From: Deltaproteobacteria bacterium
Lineage (GTDB): Bacteria > Desulfobacterota_D > UBA1144 > Nemesobacterales > UBA2774
Direction of reading: 5' to 3'
Assembly (NCBI GenBank): GCA_040223695.1
Contig: JAVKFU010000017.1
Coordinates: forward strand, 62,001 to 126,000
Length of the DNA stretch: 64,000 nucleotides
Part shown: positions 17,868 to 27,275 of the stretch, piece after piece
Numbering within the stretch: the stretch's first letter is position 1
Layout of the letters: each line of letters opens with the position of its first letter
Translations under genes and position numbers: made by a program
The notes under the pieces: generated by a model
Databases searched by the model: none
Seen by the model: only the letters and a program-made list of their open reading frames with translations
Told to the model about the DNA's origin: nothing

Positions 17868-19556
17868 ATGAAGAGCATACAAGAAATAATAAGCGAAAGG
17901 AATCCCGAGGCAGTCCTCAAGATAGAGCAAATTTTAGCCAAAAACGGAGAGAGTCTTGAAGAAGCCCTTATAAAATCCAACATTCTGGATGAAGAGGAAA
18001 CGCTGGAAGTCCTGTCGGAGTTTTACGAGTTCCCTTACACGCTTACGATTCCGGAAAAAGACATCGATTCCGAGCTGATAAAAATCCTTCCAATAAGCTT
18101 CGCGAAAAAATTCAGGATAATACCTTTTCAGAAGAAAGACGGCAGGGTCACAATAATTTTTGCCCCTCCCCTGGATCTGTATGCCCTTGATGAGATGAAA
18201 TCGCTTTTTGAATGTGAACTGGACCCCGTTGTGGCTCTGAATCACGTCGTTCTCGACAGCATCAACCGTGTCTATGAGCGCGGTAAAGAAGTTGAGGAGG
18301 GAATAGAAGACGACTCAGCGGGCATCTCGGAATATGACATACAGGAACCGAAGGACCTCCTCGAAGCCGAGGATGAAGCCCCTATTATCAGATTCGTCAA
18401 TTCGCTTATGTTTCAAGCGGTAAAGGAAAAAGCAAGCGATATTCACCTTGAGTGTTTTGAGAAGGAATTGTCGGTGAGATACAGAAAGGACGGAATACTT
18501 CACGAAATCACATCCGTACCTAAAAAGCTTCAGGCATCCATAATTTCCAGGGTAAAAATTATGGCAGAGCTGGATATTGCCGAGAAGAGAAAGCCTCAGG
18601 ACGGAAGAATACGCGTAAAAGTAGCCGGAAGGGACGTCGATGTGCGTATTTCAACAGTCCCGACCATATGGGGGGAAAGCGTTGTCATGAGGCTTCTGGA
18701 CAGGTCGTCGGTGCTGCTCAGCCTGGAGGACCTCGGGCTCAAAGGCAAAAAACTGGAGACCATTGAAAGGCTCATTCACCGTCCTCATGGAATAATACTC
18801 GTAACAGGGCCTACCGGTAGCGGTAAAACCACGAGCCTCTACGCCAGTCTTGAGAGAATCAATTCGCCGGACAAAAAAATCATTACGGTTGAAGACCCGG
18901 TTGAGTATCAGATTCAGGGTATAAATCAGATTCAGGTCAACCCTAAAGTAAACCTTACTTTCGCAAACGGTCTCAGGTCAATCCTCCGTCAGGACCCCGA
19001 CGTTATTCTCGTGGGTGAGATTAGAGATAAAGAAACCGCCGATATCGCGATTCATGCCTCCCTGACAGGACACCTGGTTTTTTCCACGCTTCACACTAAT
19101 GACTCCGCAAGCGCAATAACCAGGTTGATAGATATGGAAATCGAGCCTTTCCTCGTCGCCTCGTCCCTAATGGCTGTAATAGCGCAGAGACTTCTACGTT
19201 TTTTATGCAGTCACTGCAAAGAACCCTATGAACCCCATGACGATGAACTCTTAAAGATCGGAATAAAACGTGACCACCTGAAGGACGGCATATTGTTCCG
19301 CGCCACCGGATGCGAGAAGTGTTTTGATATGGGGTACAGCGGAAGAACCGCAATTTTCGAAATCCTCCTGATAGACGATGATATCAGAAACCTGACATTG
19401 GGCCATGTCGATTCAACCAAAATCAAGAGAAAGGCGATGGAGCACGGAATGACAACGCTGAGATCGGACGGTGCAGAGAAGATACTCCAGGGGTTAACCT
19501 CGATCGATGAAGTGATGCGCGTAACCGAAGAGGAGAGTACCGTTGATCCGACTTAA
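17868..19556 (+). CDS. gspE: Type II secretion ATPase GspE
   Basis: A cytoplasmic hexameric ATPase that powers pseudopilus assembly. The N-terminal GspE_N/MshEN domain covers residues about 10-140. The nucleotide site shows Walker A GPTGSGKTTS (about 314), the Asp box VEDPVEYQI (about 341) and the Walker B region ILVGEIRDKETADIA (about 378). The zinc motif CSHC (about 446) with GCEKC (about 481) is complete. It starts 15 bases after gspD. In known systems its N-terminal domain docks on GspL, which is not encoded nearby. Confidence 0.97.
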   Translation: MKSIQEIISERNPEAVLKIEQILAKNGESLEEALIKSNILDEEETLEVLSEFYEFPYTLTIPEKDIDSELIKILPISFAKKFRIIPFQKKDGRVTIIFAPPLDLYALDEMKSLFECELDPVVALNHVVLDSINRVYERGKEVEEGIEDDSAGISEYDIQEPKDLLEAEDEAPIIRFVNSLMFQAVKEKASDIHLECFEKELSVRYRKDGILHEITSVPKKLQASIISRVKIMAELDIAEKRKPQDGRIRVKVAGRDVDVRISTVPTIWGESVVMRLLDRSSVLLSLEDLGLKGKKLETIERLIHRPHGIILVTGPTGSGKTTSLYASLERINSPDKKIITVEDPVEYQIQGINQIQVNPKVNLTFANGLRSILRQDPDVILVGEIRDKETADIAIHASLTGHLVFSTLHTNDSASAITRLIDMEIEPFLVASSLMAVIAQRLLRFLCSHCKEPYEPHDDELLKIGIKRDHLKDGILFRATGCEKCFDMGYSGRTAIFEILLIDDDIRNLTLGHVDSTKIKRKAMEHGMTTLRSDGAEKILQGLTSIDEVMRVTEEESTVDPT

Positions 19557-19600
19557 CGGGTCATGCGCCGGATTAGAGCTTGCCGAATTTTTATTAAGAA

Positions 19601-20806
19601 ATGCCTGTATATAAATATAAAGCTATCGACGAGACAGGAAAGACCGTTCAGGGTATCGTAGATGCGGAATCCCCGAAGGGCGCAACCGACAAACTCAAAC
19701 GCCAGGGCGTTTTTCTATCGTCTCTAAATGAAGTTAAGGAGGGCAAGTCCAGAATATTTATTCCGTTTAGAGGAATAAATATCGCGGAACTTGCGGTCAC
19801 TACAAGGCAATTCTCCACTTTAATTTCCGCGGGCTTGCCCCTGGAGGCCTCTCTCGCAGCGCTCTCGGAGCAAACCGAGGATGCGAGACTCAGCCAGGTT
19901 CTTACCCAGGTCAAGGATAGGGTGAGCGAAGGAAGCTCTCTCGCAAACGCTTTGAACGAGCACAGAAATATATTCTCCGATCTGTACATAAATATCGTCA
20001 GAGCCGGCGAGGCGAGCGGAACGCTCGACATCGTGCTGCTACGGCTCGCCGATTTTCTCGAAAAGCAGGCCGCCCTTACCTCACGGGTAAGGAGCGCGCT
20101 CATCTATCCGATATTCATGTTTTTCATCGGCGGCGGCGTACTGTTTTTCACCATGACTTATGTCATACCGCGTATAGCAAAGATTTTTGAGGACAGCGAG
20201 AAAGCACTGCCTCTCATGACCGTTATACTTATAAATATAAGCGGATTCTTCAGCAACAATATACTGCTGCTGTTGCTGATTATTCCGATTATCGCATTCG
20301 CCGCTTACAGATTCAACGGGACCGAACGGGGGAAGATGTTATTCGACCGCCTGTCATTGAAGCTGCCGGTTTTCGGCAAAATAAACTCTATGGTAGTAGT
20401 ATCGAGGTTTACGCGGACCCTGGGAACCCTGCTTGCAAGCGGTATCCCCCTTCTGGACGCGCTTAAGATAGGGGAGGCCGTTATGGGAAACCAGGTCTAC
20501 GGCAAAGCCCTTGAAGAGGTCAGAATAAATGTAAGAGAGGGAAGCAGCCTGGCTCAACCCCTCCGGCAGAGCGGTGTATTTCCCCCTCTTGTAACAAGGA
20601 TGATCGCGGTCGGTGAACAGACAGGCGAGATGGAACAGATGCTTACAAAGGTAGCGGATATTTACGATCAGCAGGTAGAGACCATGGTGTCTACACTCAC
20701 ATCCCTTCTCGAACCGGTTATGATAGTAATAATCGGCGCCGTCATGGGGTTCATAGTGTTCGCGGTTCTGCTGCCGATATTCAATTTGACACAAACTATA
20801 GGCTAA
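19601..20806 (+). CDS. gspF: Type II secretion inner-membrane protein GspF
   Basis: The polytopic platform protein of the secretion machine. It has two repeated cytoplasmic T2SSF domains, the first near residues 65-190 (TRQFSTLISAGLPLEASL) and the second near 270-395 (TRTLGTLLASGIPLLDALK). Three hydrophobic segments lie around 165-190, 220-240 and 370-395. The opening MPVYKYKAIDETGK is typical. The 401 residues are of normal length. Confidence 0.96.
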   Translation: MPVYKYKAIDETGKTVQGIVDAESPKGATDKLKRQGVFLSSLNEVKEGKSRIFIPFRGINIAELAVTTRQFSTLISAGLPLEASLAALSEQTEDARLSQVLTQVKDRVSEGSSLANALNEHRNIFSDLYINIVRAGEASGTLDIVLLRLADFLEKQAALTSRVRSALIYPIFMFFIGGGVLFFTMTYVIPRIAKIFEDSEKALPLMTVILINISGFFSNNILLLLLIIPIIAFAAYRFNGTERGKMLFDRLSLKLPVFGKINSMVVVSRFTRTLGTLLASGIPLLDALKIGEAVMGNQVYGKALEEVRINVREGSSLAQPLRQSGVFPPLVTRMIAVGEQTGEMEQMLTKVADIYDQQVETMVSTLTSLLEPVMIVIIGAVMGFIVFAVLLPIFNLTQTIG

Positions 20807-20821
20807 AAGGAGGTATAAGAA

Positions 20822-21250
20822 ATGAGAGCTCAAGGTGGTTTTACGCTAATTGAGATAATGGTTGTACTTCTGATCATCGCGGGGCTTGCGTACATCGTAG
20901 GGACCAATGTTATCGGGAGATTCGGAGAGGCCAAAAAAGAGGAGACAAAAATTCAGATCAAAAATCTGGAGTCCGCCCTGAAGCTGTTTAAGCTAGATAA
21001 CGGTTTTTATCCGGAAACACAGCAGGGTATTAGTGCGCTGATTCAGCCGCCGACTGTGGGCAGAGAGCCCTGCTGCTATGCCAGGGACGGATACCTGGAG
21101 GGCAACCAGGTCCCGCTCGACGGCTGGAAAAACGAATACATTTATATAGGCCCTGACCAGACAGGCGACGGCACCTACGAAATAATCTCCATCGGAGAGG
21201 ACGCGGTTCAACAAACGGAGGACGATATTTCGAGCCGCAATATACAATGA
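20822..21250 (+). CDS. gspG: Major pseudopilin GspG
   Basis: The main subunit of the pseudopilus. The prepilin leader is six residues (MRAQGG), followed by FTLIEIMVV with the conserved Glu5 of the mature protein. Then come a long hydrophobic helix and a short C-terminal globular domain with YPETQQGISALIQPP and an Asp-rich end that may bind calcium (PDQTGDGTYEI). AAAGGAGG lies just upstream. Its stop overlaps the gspH start (ATGA). Confidence 0.97.
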   Translation: MRAQGGFTLIEIMVVLLIIAGLAYIVGTNVIGRFGEAKKEETKIQIKNLESALKLFKLDNGFYPETQQGISALIQPPTVGREPCCYARDGYLEGNQVPLDGWKNEYIYIGPDQTGDGTYEIISIGEDAVQQTEDDISSRNIQ

Positions 21251-21762
21251 GCCGCAGGAACGGTTTTACGCTTATCGAGCTTCTGGTTGTGATTATTCTC
21301 ATCGGCGCTCTGGTTTATATTGCCGTTCCCAAAATCAAGAGCGGTACGGAGATAAATATAAAGAGCGCGTCCCGGAACCTGAGCGGCACGATAAGGTATT
21401 TATACAACGAGGCGGCTTTTAAGAAAAACATATACAGGCTTGTGTTTGACGTCGAAAACGATGAATACTGGATAGAGTATTTGAACCAGAATGAGTACGT
21501 GCAGTCCGCCGATCCGTATCTCAGAAGAAGAAAGCTTCCGAGCGGTGTTCATTTCAGAGACGTAATTACGGAGCGGACTCTCGGCAAGAGTTCGCTCGAC
21601 GATTCAAAGGAATTCATACTGTTTCTGCCCACGGGCTTTGTAGAGCCCGCTGTTATTCATCTCGCAACCGACAATGAGGACTATTACACACTTGAGACAA
21701 AACCCTATACGGGCGGAACGAGGGTATATAACGAGTATGTAGAGCTTCTCAGGAGTAATTAA
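21247..21762 (+). CDS. gspH: Minor pseudopilin GspH
   Basis: Leader MSRRNG is followed by [10 protein letters not shown] with Glu5, then one hydrophobic helix and a beta-rich domain of about 130 residues. The start overlaps the gspG stop by four bases (ATGA), so the two are translationally coupled. The order after gspG and before gspI supports the H assignment. The 171 residues fit the family. Confidence 0.92.
   Translation: MSRRNGFTLIELLVVIILIGALVYIAVPKIKSGTEINIKSASRNLSGTIRYLYNEAAFKKNIYRLVFDVENDEYWIEYLNQNEYVQSADPYLRRRKLPSGVHFRDVITERTLGKSSLDDSKEFILFLPTGFVEPAVIHLATDNEDYYTLETKPYTGGTRVYNEYVELLRSN
21751..21755 (+). promoter_or_regulatory. Ribosome binding site deciding the gspI start
   Basis: AGGAG lies within the last codons of gspH. 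It is 8 bases before a CTG at 21764 and only 2 bases before an ATT at 21758. It favours CTG as the initiation codon of gspI. Confidence 0.5.
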
Positions 21763-21763
21763 A

Positions 21764-22189
21764 CTGTATTCAAGTACGAATAACCGATTATCTACAAAAT
21801 CAGGCCGCCGGGATAAAGCTGCCGGCTGTCGCACGGGATTCACGCTGCTCGAAGTTATTATCGCCGTTGCGATAATAGGCTCAACCCTGGCGATACTTCT
21901 GGGGGCCGTTAACAAAAATCTCATACTGGCTTCCCGGTCTAAAAACCTTTCCGCGGCGTCCTTCCTCGCACAGAGAAAAATGGGAGAGATAGAGAGCGAG
22001 GGGTTCCCGGAAATCGGCAACAGGGAAGGGGTATTTGAGCAAGACCCCGATTTTAAATGGTATACGTCTGTGCAGCCCTATAATATAGAGCAGCTCGGCA
22101 CGGATATAAGAATAGTAATTTTAACTATTACCTGGAATGAGGGGAACAATGAATTTACTGTCGCAACGGCTATCTCAGACTACAAATAA
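21764..22189 (+). CDS. gspI: Minor pseudopilin GspI, non-ATG/GTG/TTG start
   Basis: The reading frame is open from 21743 to the stop at 22187-22189. It encodes a basic leader ([11 protein letters not shown]) followed by [14 protein letters not shown], the prepilin cleavage site with Glu5, then a short domain ending [20 protein letters not shown]. No ATG, GTG or TTG occurs before this motif; the only internal ATG, at 21980, lies after the transmembrane helix. The best start is CTG 21764, one base after the gspH stop and 8 bases after AGGAG; ATT 21758 is the alternative. From CTG the product is 141 residues. Automated callers will truncate or miss it. Confidence 0.85.
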   Translation: MYSSTNNRLSTKSGRRDKAAGCRTGFTLLEVIIAVAIIGSTLAILLGAVNKNLILASRSKNLSAASFLAQRKMGEIESEGFPEIGNREGVFEQDPDFKWYTSVQPYNIEQLGTDIRIVILTITWNEGNNEFTVATAISDYK

Positions 22190-22820
22190 AGGCTTTACGC
22201 TTATCGAAGTGCTGATCGCGATATTTATCGCTTCAATAGTGCTTACGGTGCTTTATTCCTCTTTCTTTCAGATAATCAAGGCTAAGGAGAATATCGAGGA
22301 ACAGCTGGAGCTATACCATGAGGCGAGAGTCGTTATGTCGAAACTTACAAAAGACCTGGTTACGGCGTTCCCGAGAGGGCTCGTTAACTCCGACACAACA
22401 AACATTGCTGCGCCCTTCTTTTACGCAACAAAAGAGGGCGGGCAAAGCGAATTGAGCTTTACATCCCTGGCGAGAACCCCGACTCAGGGTTCACGGGAAT
22501 CCGATCAGACGCAAATCAGTTATTTTACGGAACCGATCCCTGATACAGACCTCTACGCGCTCATCAGAAGGGATAATCCTACGATTGAAAACGAGAACGG
22601 AGGTACTCAATATCCGATATCGGAGCGCATAGTGGCGCTTAATCTTTCATATTTGTTTACCAGCACGGAGGGAGACGGCGCTCAGGAATTTACGGCTGAA
22701 TGGAACTCGAACGAAACTCTGGAAATTCCAAGCGCGGTTAATGTGGAGATAGTCATGCGAACCCCGAGGGGGGAAGATCTGGAATTCAGCACACTGGTAA
22801 TAATACCGGTTGTTAATTAA
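22149..22820 (+). CDS. gspJ: Minor pseudopilin GspJ
   Basis: Leader [15 protein letters not shown] is followed by [11 protein letters not shown] with Glu5, one hydrophobic helix and a beta-rich domain. ATG 22149 has GAGGGG just upstream; an in-frame ATG at 22137 has none. The start lies 41 bases inside gspI in another frame, a coupled overlap common between gspI and gspJ. With GspI and GspK it should form the tip of the pseudopilus. Confidence 0.92.
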   Translation: MNLLSQRLSQTTNKGFTLIEVLIAIFIASIVLTVLYSSFFQIIKAKENIEEQLELYHEARVVMSKLTKDLVTAFPRGLVNSDTTNIAAPFFYATKEGGQSELSFTSLARTPTQGSRESDQTQISYFTEPIPDTDLYALIRRDNPTIENENGGTQYPISERIVALNLSYLFTSTEGDGAQEFTAEWNSNETLEIPSAVNVEIVMRTPRGEDLEFSTLVIIPVVN

Positions 22821-22845
22821 TATTATCAACTTTGAGAGCAAAGTA

Positions 22846-23970
22846 ATGAACCCGAGCAAGATTATGGGAAAAAGTAATTCAACGAGCATAAATAAGCGAG
22901 ATTCCGAAAAGGGTATAGTTCTTGTAATAGTTATCATCATCTTAGCAATTCTGATGATACTTGTTACTGATCTTATATATTTCACACAAATAGACACCGA
23001 GATCTCCGCTAATACGAAAGACGAGATAAAAGCGCGCTATATTGCGAAGTCTGGAATTCATGTCGCAGCAGGGACACTAAAGGCAAGGCCGCTTGAAGAG
23101 CTATCGGAAATAACGGCGGCTTTTTCCGGTCAGAACGAGAACTCGGAGGGCTCCTGGGCAATCAGTGTCCCCTATTTCCCGGTAGGTGACGGAAGCGTAT
23201 CCGTTACTGTCGTCGATGAGAGAGCAAAGATCAACCTTAACTCCCTGGTTAACCCGTCCACAAACCAGGTCGACCAGCAGGTGCTTACCGAGTTAAAAGA
23301 GCTTTTCCGATTCCTTGAGGTAGACGGCGCTAAATCCGACAGATTTACCTCCAGCCTTATTAACTGGACGGACGCTCCCATTGAGGGGGCCCCGAATGAC
23401 CAGGACTCATCCGGCGCGAACGGTGATTTTTACTCCAGCCTCGAAGATCCTTACAGAATAAAAGACGGCCCGCTCGACACTATTCATGAGATACGCATGA
23501 TCGACGGGATGGACGATGAATTTTTTAATCAGATCAAAGATTACGTTACCGTATATCCGGGTGATAAAAAAATAAATTTCAGCACCGCTCCGAAGGTGGT
23601 ATTGATGGCAGCGATAAAAGGCTCTGCCGTTTCGGCGATAGGGGGAGAGGAAAACCCGTCGGAAAATGAAGTTGACGATGACGTGGCGGAGCAGATAGCT
23701 GATGAAATAATCGCCGCCAGGGAGGACGAGCCGGTTATAGACCAGCGAAAAGCCAGGGAGCTGGCCACGAACATAGACCCGACCGCCCAAATAAGCGCCG
23801 GTCTCGTCGGTGTTGCTCTCGGCAGCGGTGAAAGCGAAGTTTTCTCGGTAACGGCCATAGGCAGCCTGGGAGAAGAAAACCCGACAAAGAGAATAATAGA
23901 AGCGGTACTGAAGAAAGAAAGACAAAACAGGGAAGAGGTTGTAGATATACTGACATGGAAAGAGCTCTAG
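22846..23970 (+). CDS. gspK: Minor pseudopilin GspK
   Basis: A leader ending SEKG precedes the hydrophobic helix IVLVIVIIILAILMI. The Glu5 of other pseudopilins is missing, as is normal for GspK. The large C-terminal domain (about 300 residues) contains the helix-hairpin-like repeats typical of T2SSK (DTIHEIRMIDGMDDEFF, KARELATNID). The start is uncertain: ATG 22846 gives a 23-residue leader, while a TTG at 22810 would overlap gspJ. The stop is 16 bases inside the following ATPase gene. Confidence 0.9.
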   Translation: MNPSKIMGKSNSTSINKRDSEKGIVLVIVIIILAILMILVTDLIYFTQIDTEISANTKDEIKARYIAKSGIHVAAGTLKARPLEELSEITAAFSGQNENSEGSWAISVPYFPVGDGSVSVTVVDERAKINLNSLVNPSTNQVDQQVLTELKELFRFLEVDGAKSDRFTSSLINWTDAPIEGAPNDQDSSGANGDFYSSLEDPYRIKDGPLDTIHEIRMIDGMDDEFFNQIKDYVTVYPGDKKINFSTAPKVVLMAAIKGSAVSAIGGEENPSENEVDDDVAEQIADEIIAAREDEPVIDQRKARELATNIDPTAQISAGLVGVALGSGESEVFSVTAIGSLGEENPTKRIIEAVLKKERQNREEVVDILTWKEL

Positions 23971-25106
23971 AAAAATTAAATCAAATACGGAATGATTTGA
24001 AGGCAAGCTACTATGAAAGGGACGAGGTCATAGACGGATCTCTCTGCGCGCTGCTTACAGGGCATCATCTGCTCCTGATAGGTCCCCCGGGCACGGCCAA
24101 ATCACAGCTGGCAAATGAAATATGCCGCAGAATCGGCGGAGCACGTTATTTCCAGTGGCTTCTTACCAAATTCACCACTCCCGAGGAGCTGTTCGGGGCG
24201 GTTAGTCTGAAAGGGCTTGAAAACGATGAATACAGAAGGGTGATATCGGGCAAGCTGCCCGAAGCGCACATCGCTTTTCTGGACGAGGTGTTTAAAGCAA
24301 GCTCATCCATTCTGAATACCCTGCTCACTATCATGAATGAAAGGATTTATTATAACGGGACTGAAATATTGAATATACCGCTTATTTCATTGTTCGGCGC
24401 CAGCAATGAGCTCCCGTCGGAAGAGGACGAGCTCGAGGCCCTCTATGACCGCTTTCTCCTAAGATACGTGGTCGATTACATAAAAGAGGATTTCAGATTC
24501 CTGAAAATGCTGAATACGGAATCGAGAGTCAGCGAGGATATGGCAATAACACCTCAAGAACTCGACTACCTTAAGGTGGAGGCGAATAAAGTCAGCGTTC
24601 CATCGAATATATTGAAGCTTATATCACGCATAAGGAAAGAGCTAGGGAAGAAAGGCGTAACCCCGTCCGACAGGAGATACAAGCAGTCAATATCGCTGCT
24701 CAAGGCCAGGGCCTACCTCGAAGGAAGAAATGAAATCTCCGAGGATGAGCTCCGTTTTCTGGAAAATGTGCTCTGGAGGGAGCCCGGGGAAAAACCCGAA
24801 GTTCAGTCCGTAATCCATCAAGCACTTCACGGATACAGGGACAGGCTCAGGGAGCTTCTCATACAGGCGAAAGAGCTCGACTCATACTCAAAGCGAGACT
24901 GGGAAAACGAAGAGATGCTTATAAAAGCCAACATAGAATCCCAGACAAAATTAAAGCAGATAGTCTCGAAGCTCGAAGACCTGGTAGAAGAATGCAGGGA
25001 AAGGGGAAAACCCGCCGATGAAATTTATAAAGCGAAAGAAGAGATTGAGGGTATTCAGAGGGAAATTCTCGACAGGCTGGTGTCGGGGAAGGAGGAAATG
25101 GCGTAG
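23955..25106 (+). CDS. MoxR/RavA-type AAA+ ATPase
   Basis: An AAA+ ATPase of the MoxR group, which usually acts as a chaperone for complex assembly together with a von Willebrand A protein. Walker A is GPPGTAKS (residues 42-49), Walker B AFLDEVFK (about 105-112), followed by a sensor region GASNELPSEEDELEALYDRF with a likely arginine finger. A helical lid follows and the last 100 residues look like a coiled coil. The sequence is closest in style to RavA. It overlaps gspK by 16 bases, so it is translated with the secretion operon. No ViaA-like or VWA gene is nearby; gspL and gspM would be expected here. Confidence 0.88.
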   Translation: MERALEKLNQIRNDLKASYYERDEVIDGSLCALLTGHHLLLIGPPGTAKSQLANEICRRIGGARYFQWLLTKFTTPEELFGAVSLKGLENDEYRRVISGKLPEAHIAFLDEVFKASSSILNTLLTIMNERIYYNGTEILNIPLISLFGASNELPSEEDELEALYDRFLLRYVVDYIKEDFRFLKMLNTESRVSEDMAITPQELDYLKVEANKVSVPSNILKLISRIRKELGKKGVTPSDRRYKQSISLLKARAYLEGRNEISEDELRFLENVLWREPGEKPEVQSVIHQALHGYRDRLRELLIQAKELDSYSKRDWENEEMLIKANIESQTKLKQIVSKLEDLVEECRERGKPADEIYKAKEEIEGIQREILDRLVSGKEEMA

Positions 25107-25182
25107 CAGGCATTGTGATATTTCACCGGCTATTACGGATACGGGCAATATTCATCTTTTCCACGCCTACAATTAATAAACT

Positions 25183-26202
25183 TCATCCGCCTATTCTCAA
25201 TAGAACCTTGCCGTAACTCTTTCGGGATTCAACATATTCATGCGCGGCCGCCGCCTGATCGAATGGAAACACCTTGCCGATTACAGGCTTTATATCGTGT
25301 TCCGTGACGAACTTTTCCAGCTCGGAATAAATCAGCTCCATCCGCCCGGGCTCCCGGTCCAGCAGATGCCCCAGGTGGAAAGACATTACGGCATGAGACC
25401 CCCGAGCGAGCTCGCCCACCCCTACTCTGGGAATATCCCTCCATGTTTTTATCCAGGACAGGGGATTCCGCCTGTTTAGATCCAAGCTTGCAAACCCCGT
25501 TACAACAACTCGGCCAAAGGGAGTCAAAACCTGCATGCTTCTTTTAAAGACATTACCCCCGACCACCTCAAGCACCGCGTCCACTCCCCCGCTTACGCCT
25601 AGAAGCTCTTTAAAACAGTCAGGATTACGATAATTAAAAGACTCCGCCGCTCCAAGGGATTTGATCAAGTCTAGCTTTTCCCGCGAACCGGCCATACCGT
25701 AGACCTCGCACCCTGCCCGGGACGCGAGCTGAGCCGCGGCGGTCCCGACTCCGCCTGCAGCCGCTGTAACGAGCACCTTTTCCCCCGGGCGAATCTTAGC
25801 CATTTTGAAAAGCGCAACCCAGGCAGTCATATAATTAACGAGGAAGGAAGCTCCATCCTCCATACCAAAACCGGGGGCAAGGGGCACCGCGCTTTCTTCA
25901 GGCACAGCTATTTTCTCCGCATATGCTCCGTGCTTGGCACCGACCATTACACTCCGGCCTACACGTGAAGGATCTACCCCTTCTCCGACCTGCTCGACAA
26001 TTCCCGAGCACTCCATACCCAATATGTAGGGAAGCTTCGGAGCCCATCCGTAGAGTCCTTTACGAGAAAGAATCTCGGCGTAATTAAGGCCCGCGTAAGC
26101 TGTTTTTACGAGCACCTCCCCCCTGCCCGGCACCGGCTCTTTCACCACAGCGGGAGCAAGCACCTCGGGACCGCCGTGTTTTTCAAGCAGAATAGCTCTC
26201 AT
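25183..26202 (-). CDS. Zinc-independent medium-chain dehydrogenase / quinone oxidoreductase
   Basis: A soluble NADPH-dependent oxidoreductase of the MDR superfamily. The start is ATG 26202 with AAGGGG seven bases upstream; a TTG at 26208 is too near that site. The N-terminal GroES-like domain (MRAILLEKHGGPEVL) lacks the Cys/His zinc ligands of alcohol dehydrogenases. The Rossmann motif is AAAGGVGTAAAQLA around residue 150. The sequence is similar in style to the QOR/VAT-1 subgroup. Its substrate may be a quinone or an enone. It converges with the secretion operon. Confidence 0.88.
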   Translation of the reverse strand: MRAILLEKHGGPEVLAPAVVKEPVPGRGEVLVKTAYAGLNYAEILSRKGLYGWAPKLPYILGMECSGIVEQVGEGVDPSRVGRSVMVGAKHGAYAEKIAVPEESAVPLAPGFGMEDGASFLVNYMTAWVALFKMAKIRPGEKVLVTAAAGGVGTAAAQLASRAGCEVYGMAGSREKLDLIKSLGAAESFNYRNPDCFKELLGVSGGVDAVLEVVGGNVFKRSMQVLTPFGRVVVTGFASLDLNRRNPLSWIKTWRDIPRVGVGELARGSHAVMSFHLGHLLDREPGRMELIYSELEKFVTEHDIKPVIGKVFPFDQAAAAHEYVESRKSYGKVLLRIGG

Positions 26203-26308
26203 CAGCAAACCCCTTTTTGGAATTGAAAATTCAAATAATGTAGCTTATTATGATTGTTCGAGATTGCAACGGAACAGTGCTGATAATAATTAAAAAGGCG
26301 GTGAGTAT

Positions 26309-26581
26309 ATGAAACGATTTCTGATAATTCCGGCGGTCATTGCTGGTCTGCTCTCATGCGGAAACCCCTATGAGATTCAAACCCTCCAGGAGCAATCCGT
26401 AACCCAGATTCCGTGCCCTCCGGACAGGATCGAAATCATCGAGCATGTAATTCACCAGGACGGGAGCGCCTCGTGGACGGCTCTCTGCCAGGGGAGAACG
26501 TACAGCTGCCGGAGGGCGGCGGGAGAGGCATCAAATCCCGAGGTCAGCTGCTCGGAGATGGAATCACAGATGCCGGAGTAA
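26309..26581 (+). CDS. Small Cys-containing lipoprotein, 90 residues
   Basis: I do not recognise a family. A short signal with lipobox LLSC ends at residue 17, so the protein should be lipid-anchored. The mature part is about 74 residues and has four further cysteines (IPCPPD, ALCQGR, YSCRR, VSCSE), which could form two disulfides in the periplasm. A GGCGGTGAG site precedes the ATG. It stands alone between a divergent and a convergent gene. Confidence 0.7.
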   Translation: MKRFLIIPAVIAGLLSCGNPYEIQTLQEQSVTQIPCPPDRIEIIEHVIHQDGSASWTALCQGRTYSCRRAAGEASNPEVSCSEMESQMPE

Positions 26582-26649
26582 CCGAACGGACTTTCAAGGC
26601 AGAAAGGGTAAAATCCGAATCGGGCATATTGAGATAAGTACAGCCGATC

Positions 26650-27135
26650 TCACGAGTGCTCCTCCTCGGCGGCGCGTCTTTCCGCGCTTCTTTTCTTGAT
26701 ATTTTCACCGAGCTTCCAGTATTTCTCGTCCTCTTCCGTGAGGAGCTTGAGCGCGGGGACCGGCCTCGGCTCGCCGTTTGCATCGACTGCGACAAATACG
26801 AGATATCCCCGGCACGTGAAATCCTTTCCGGGACTGAACTTGCCGACCCTGAAAACGTCCACTTTTACCACCATTGATGTACGCGCCGAGTAGATCACTT
26901 TAGCCTTGAGCTCCACGATGTCGCCCGTTTTTATCGGCTTCTTGAAATCCACGGCCTCGATAGATGCCGTCACAGCATCCTCATTCGCAAACTGCATTGC
27001 CGCAAGCGCCCCTGTCATATCCATGAGCTCAAGAACCCTTCCCCCGAATATCGTACCGTAATGGTTGGTATGGGTCGGGAATACGAGCTCTGTATTTATT
27101 ACTTCCACCGCCTCTTTTATCGACTCTTTTTCCAA
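26650..27135 (-). CDS. Acyl-CoA thioesterase, hotdog fold (YciA/ACOT type)
   Basis: This hydrolyses acyl-CoA to free acid and CoA. The family signature is visible near the N-terminus: HTNHYGTIFGGRVLELMD with the conserved Asn, His, Gly-Gly and an acidic residue. The hotdog helix and the strand VDFKKPIKTGDIVEL follow. The 161 residues equal one hotdog domain. The C-terminal tail is charged and may be disordered. Chain length preference cannot be read from sequence. Confidence 0.88.
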   Translation of the reverse strand: MEKESIKEAVEVINTELVFPTHTNHYGTIFGGRVLELMDMTGALAAMQFANEDAVTASIEAVDFKKPIKTGDIVELKAKVIYSARTSMVVKVDVFRVGKFSPGKDFTCRGYLVFVAVDANGEPRPVPALKLLTEEDEKYWKLGENIKKRSAERRAAEEEHS

Positions 27136-27275
27136 TTTTCATCCTCCCGCTCAATATCTCGCAAATTGTTCTGTAAGGTTATGAAAATATACCAGAGAAG
27201 CTTTCGCCTTTTTCAAGCCGGATTTCTCCTATTATTTTTTCCACTAAGCTTTTTTATTTTTTTCTTTTGTCAGTT

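Noticed and set aside
23407-24006. 199-codon minus-strand frame opposite gspK
   Set aside because: Low-complexity, Tyr/Phe/Arg-rich shadow of gspK without a family feature or ribosome site.
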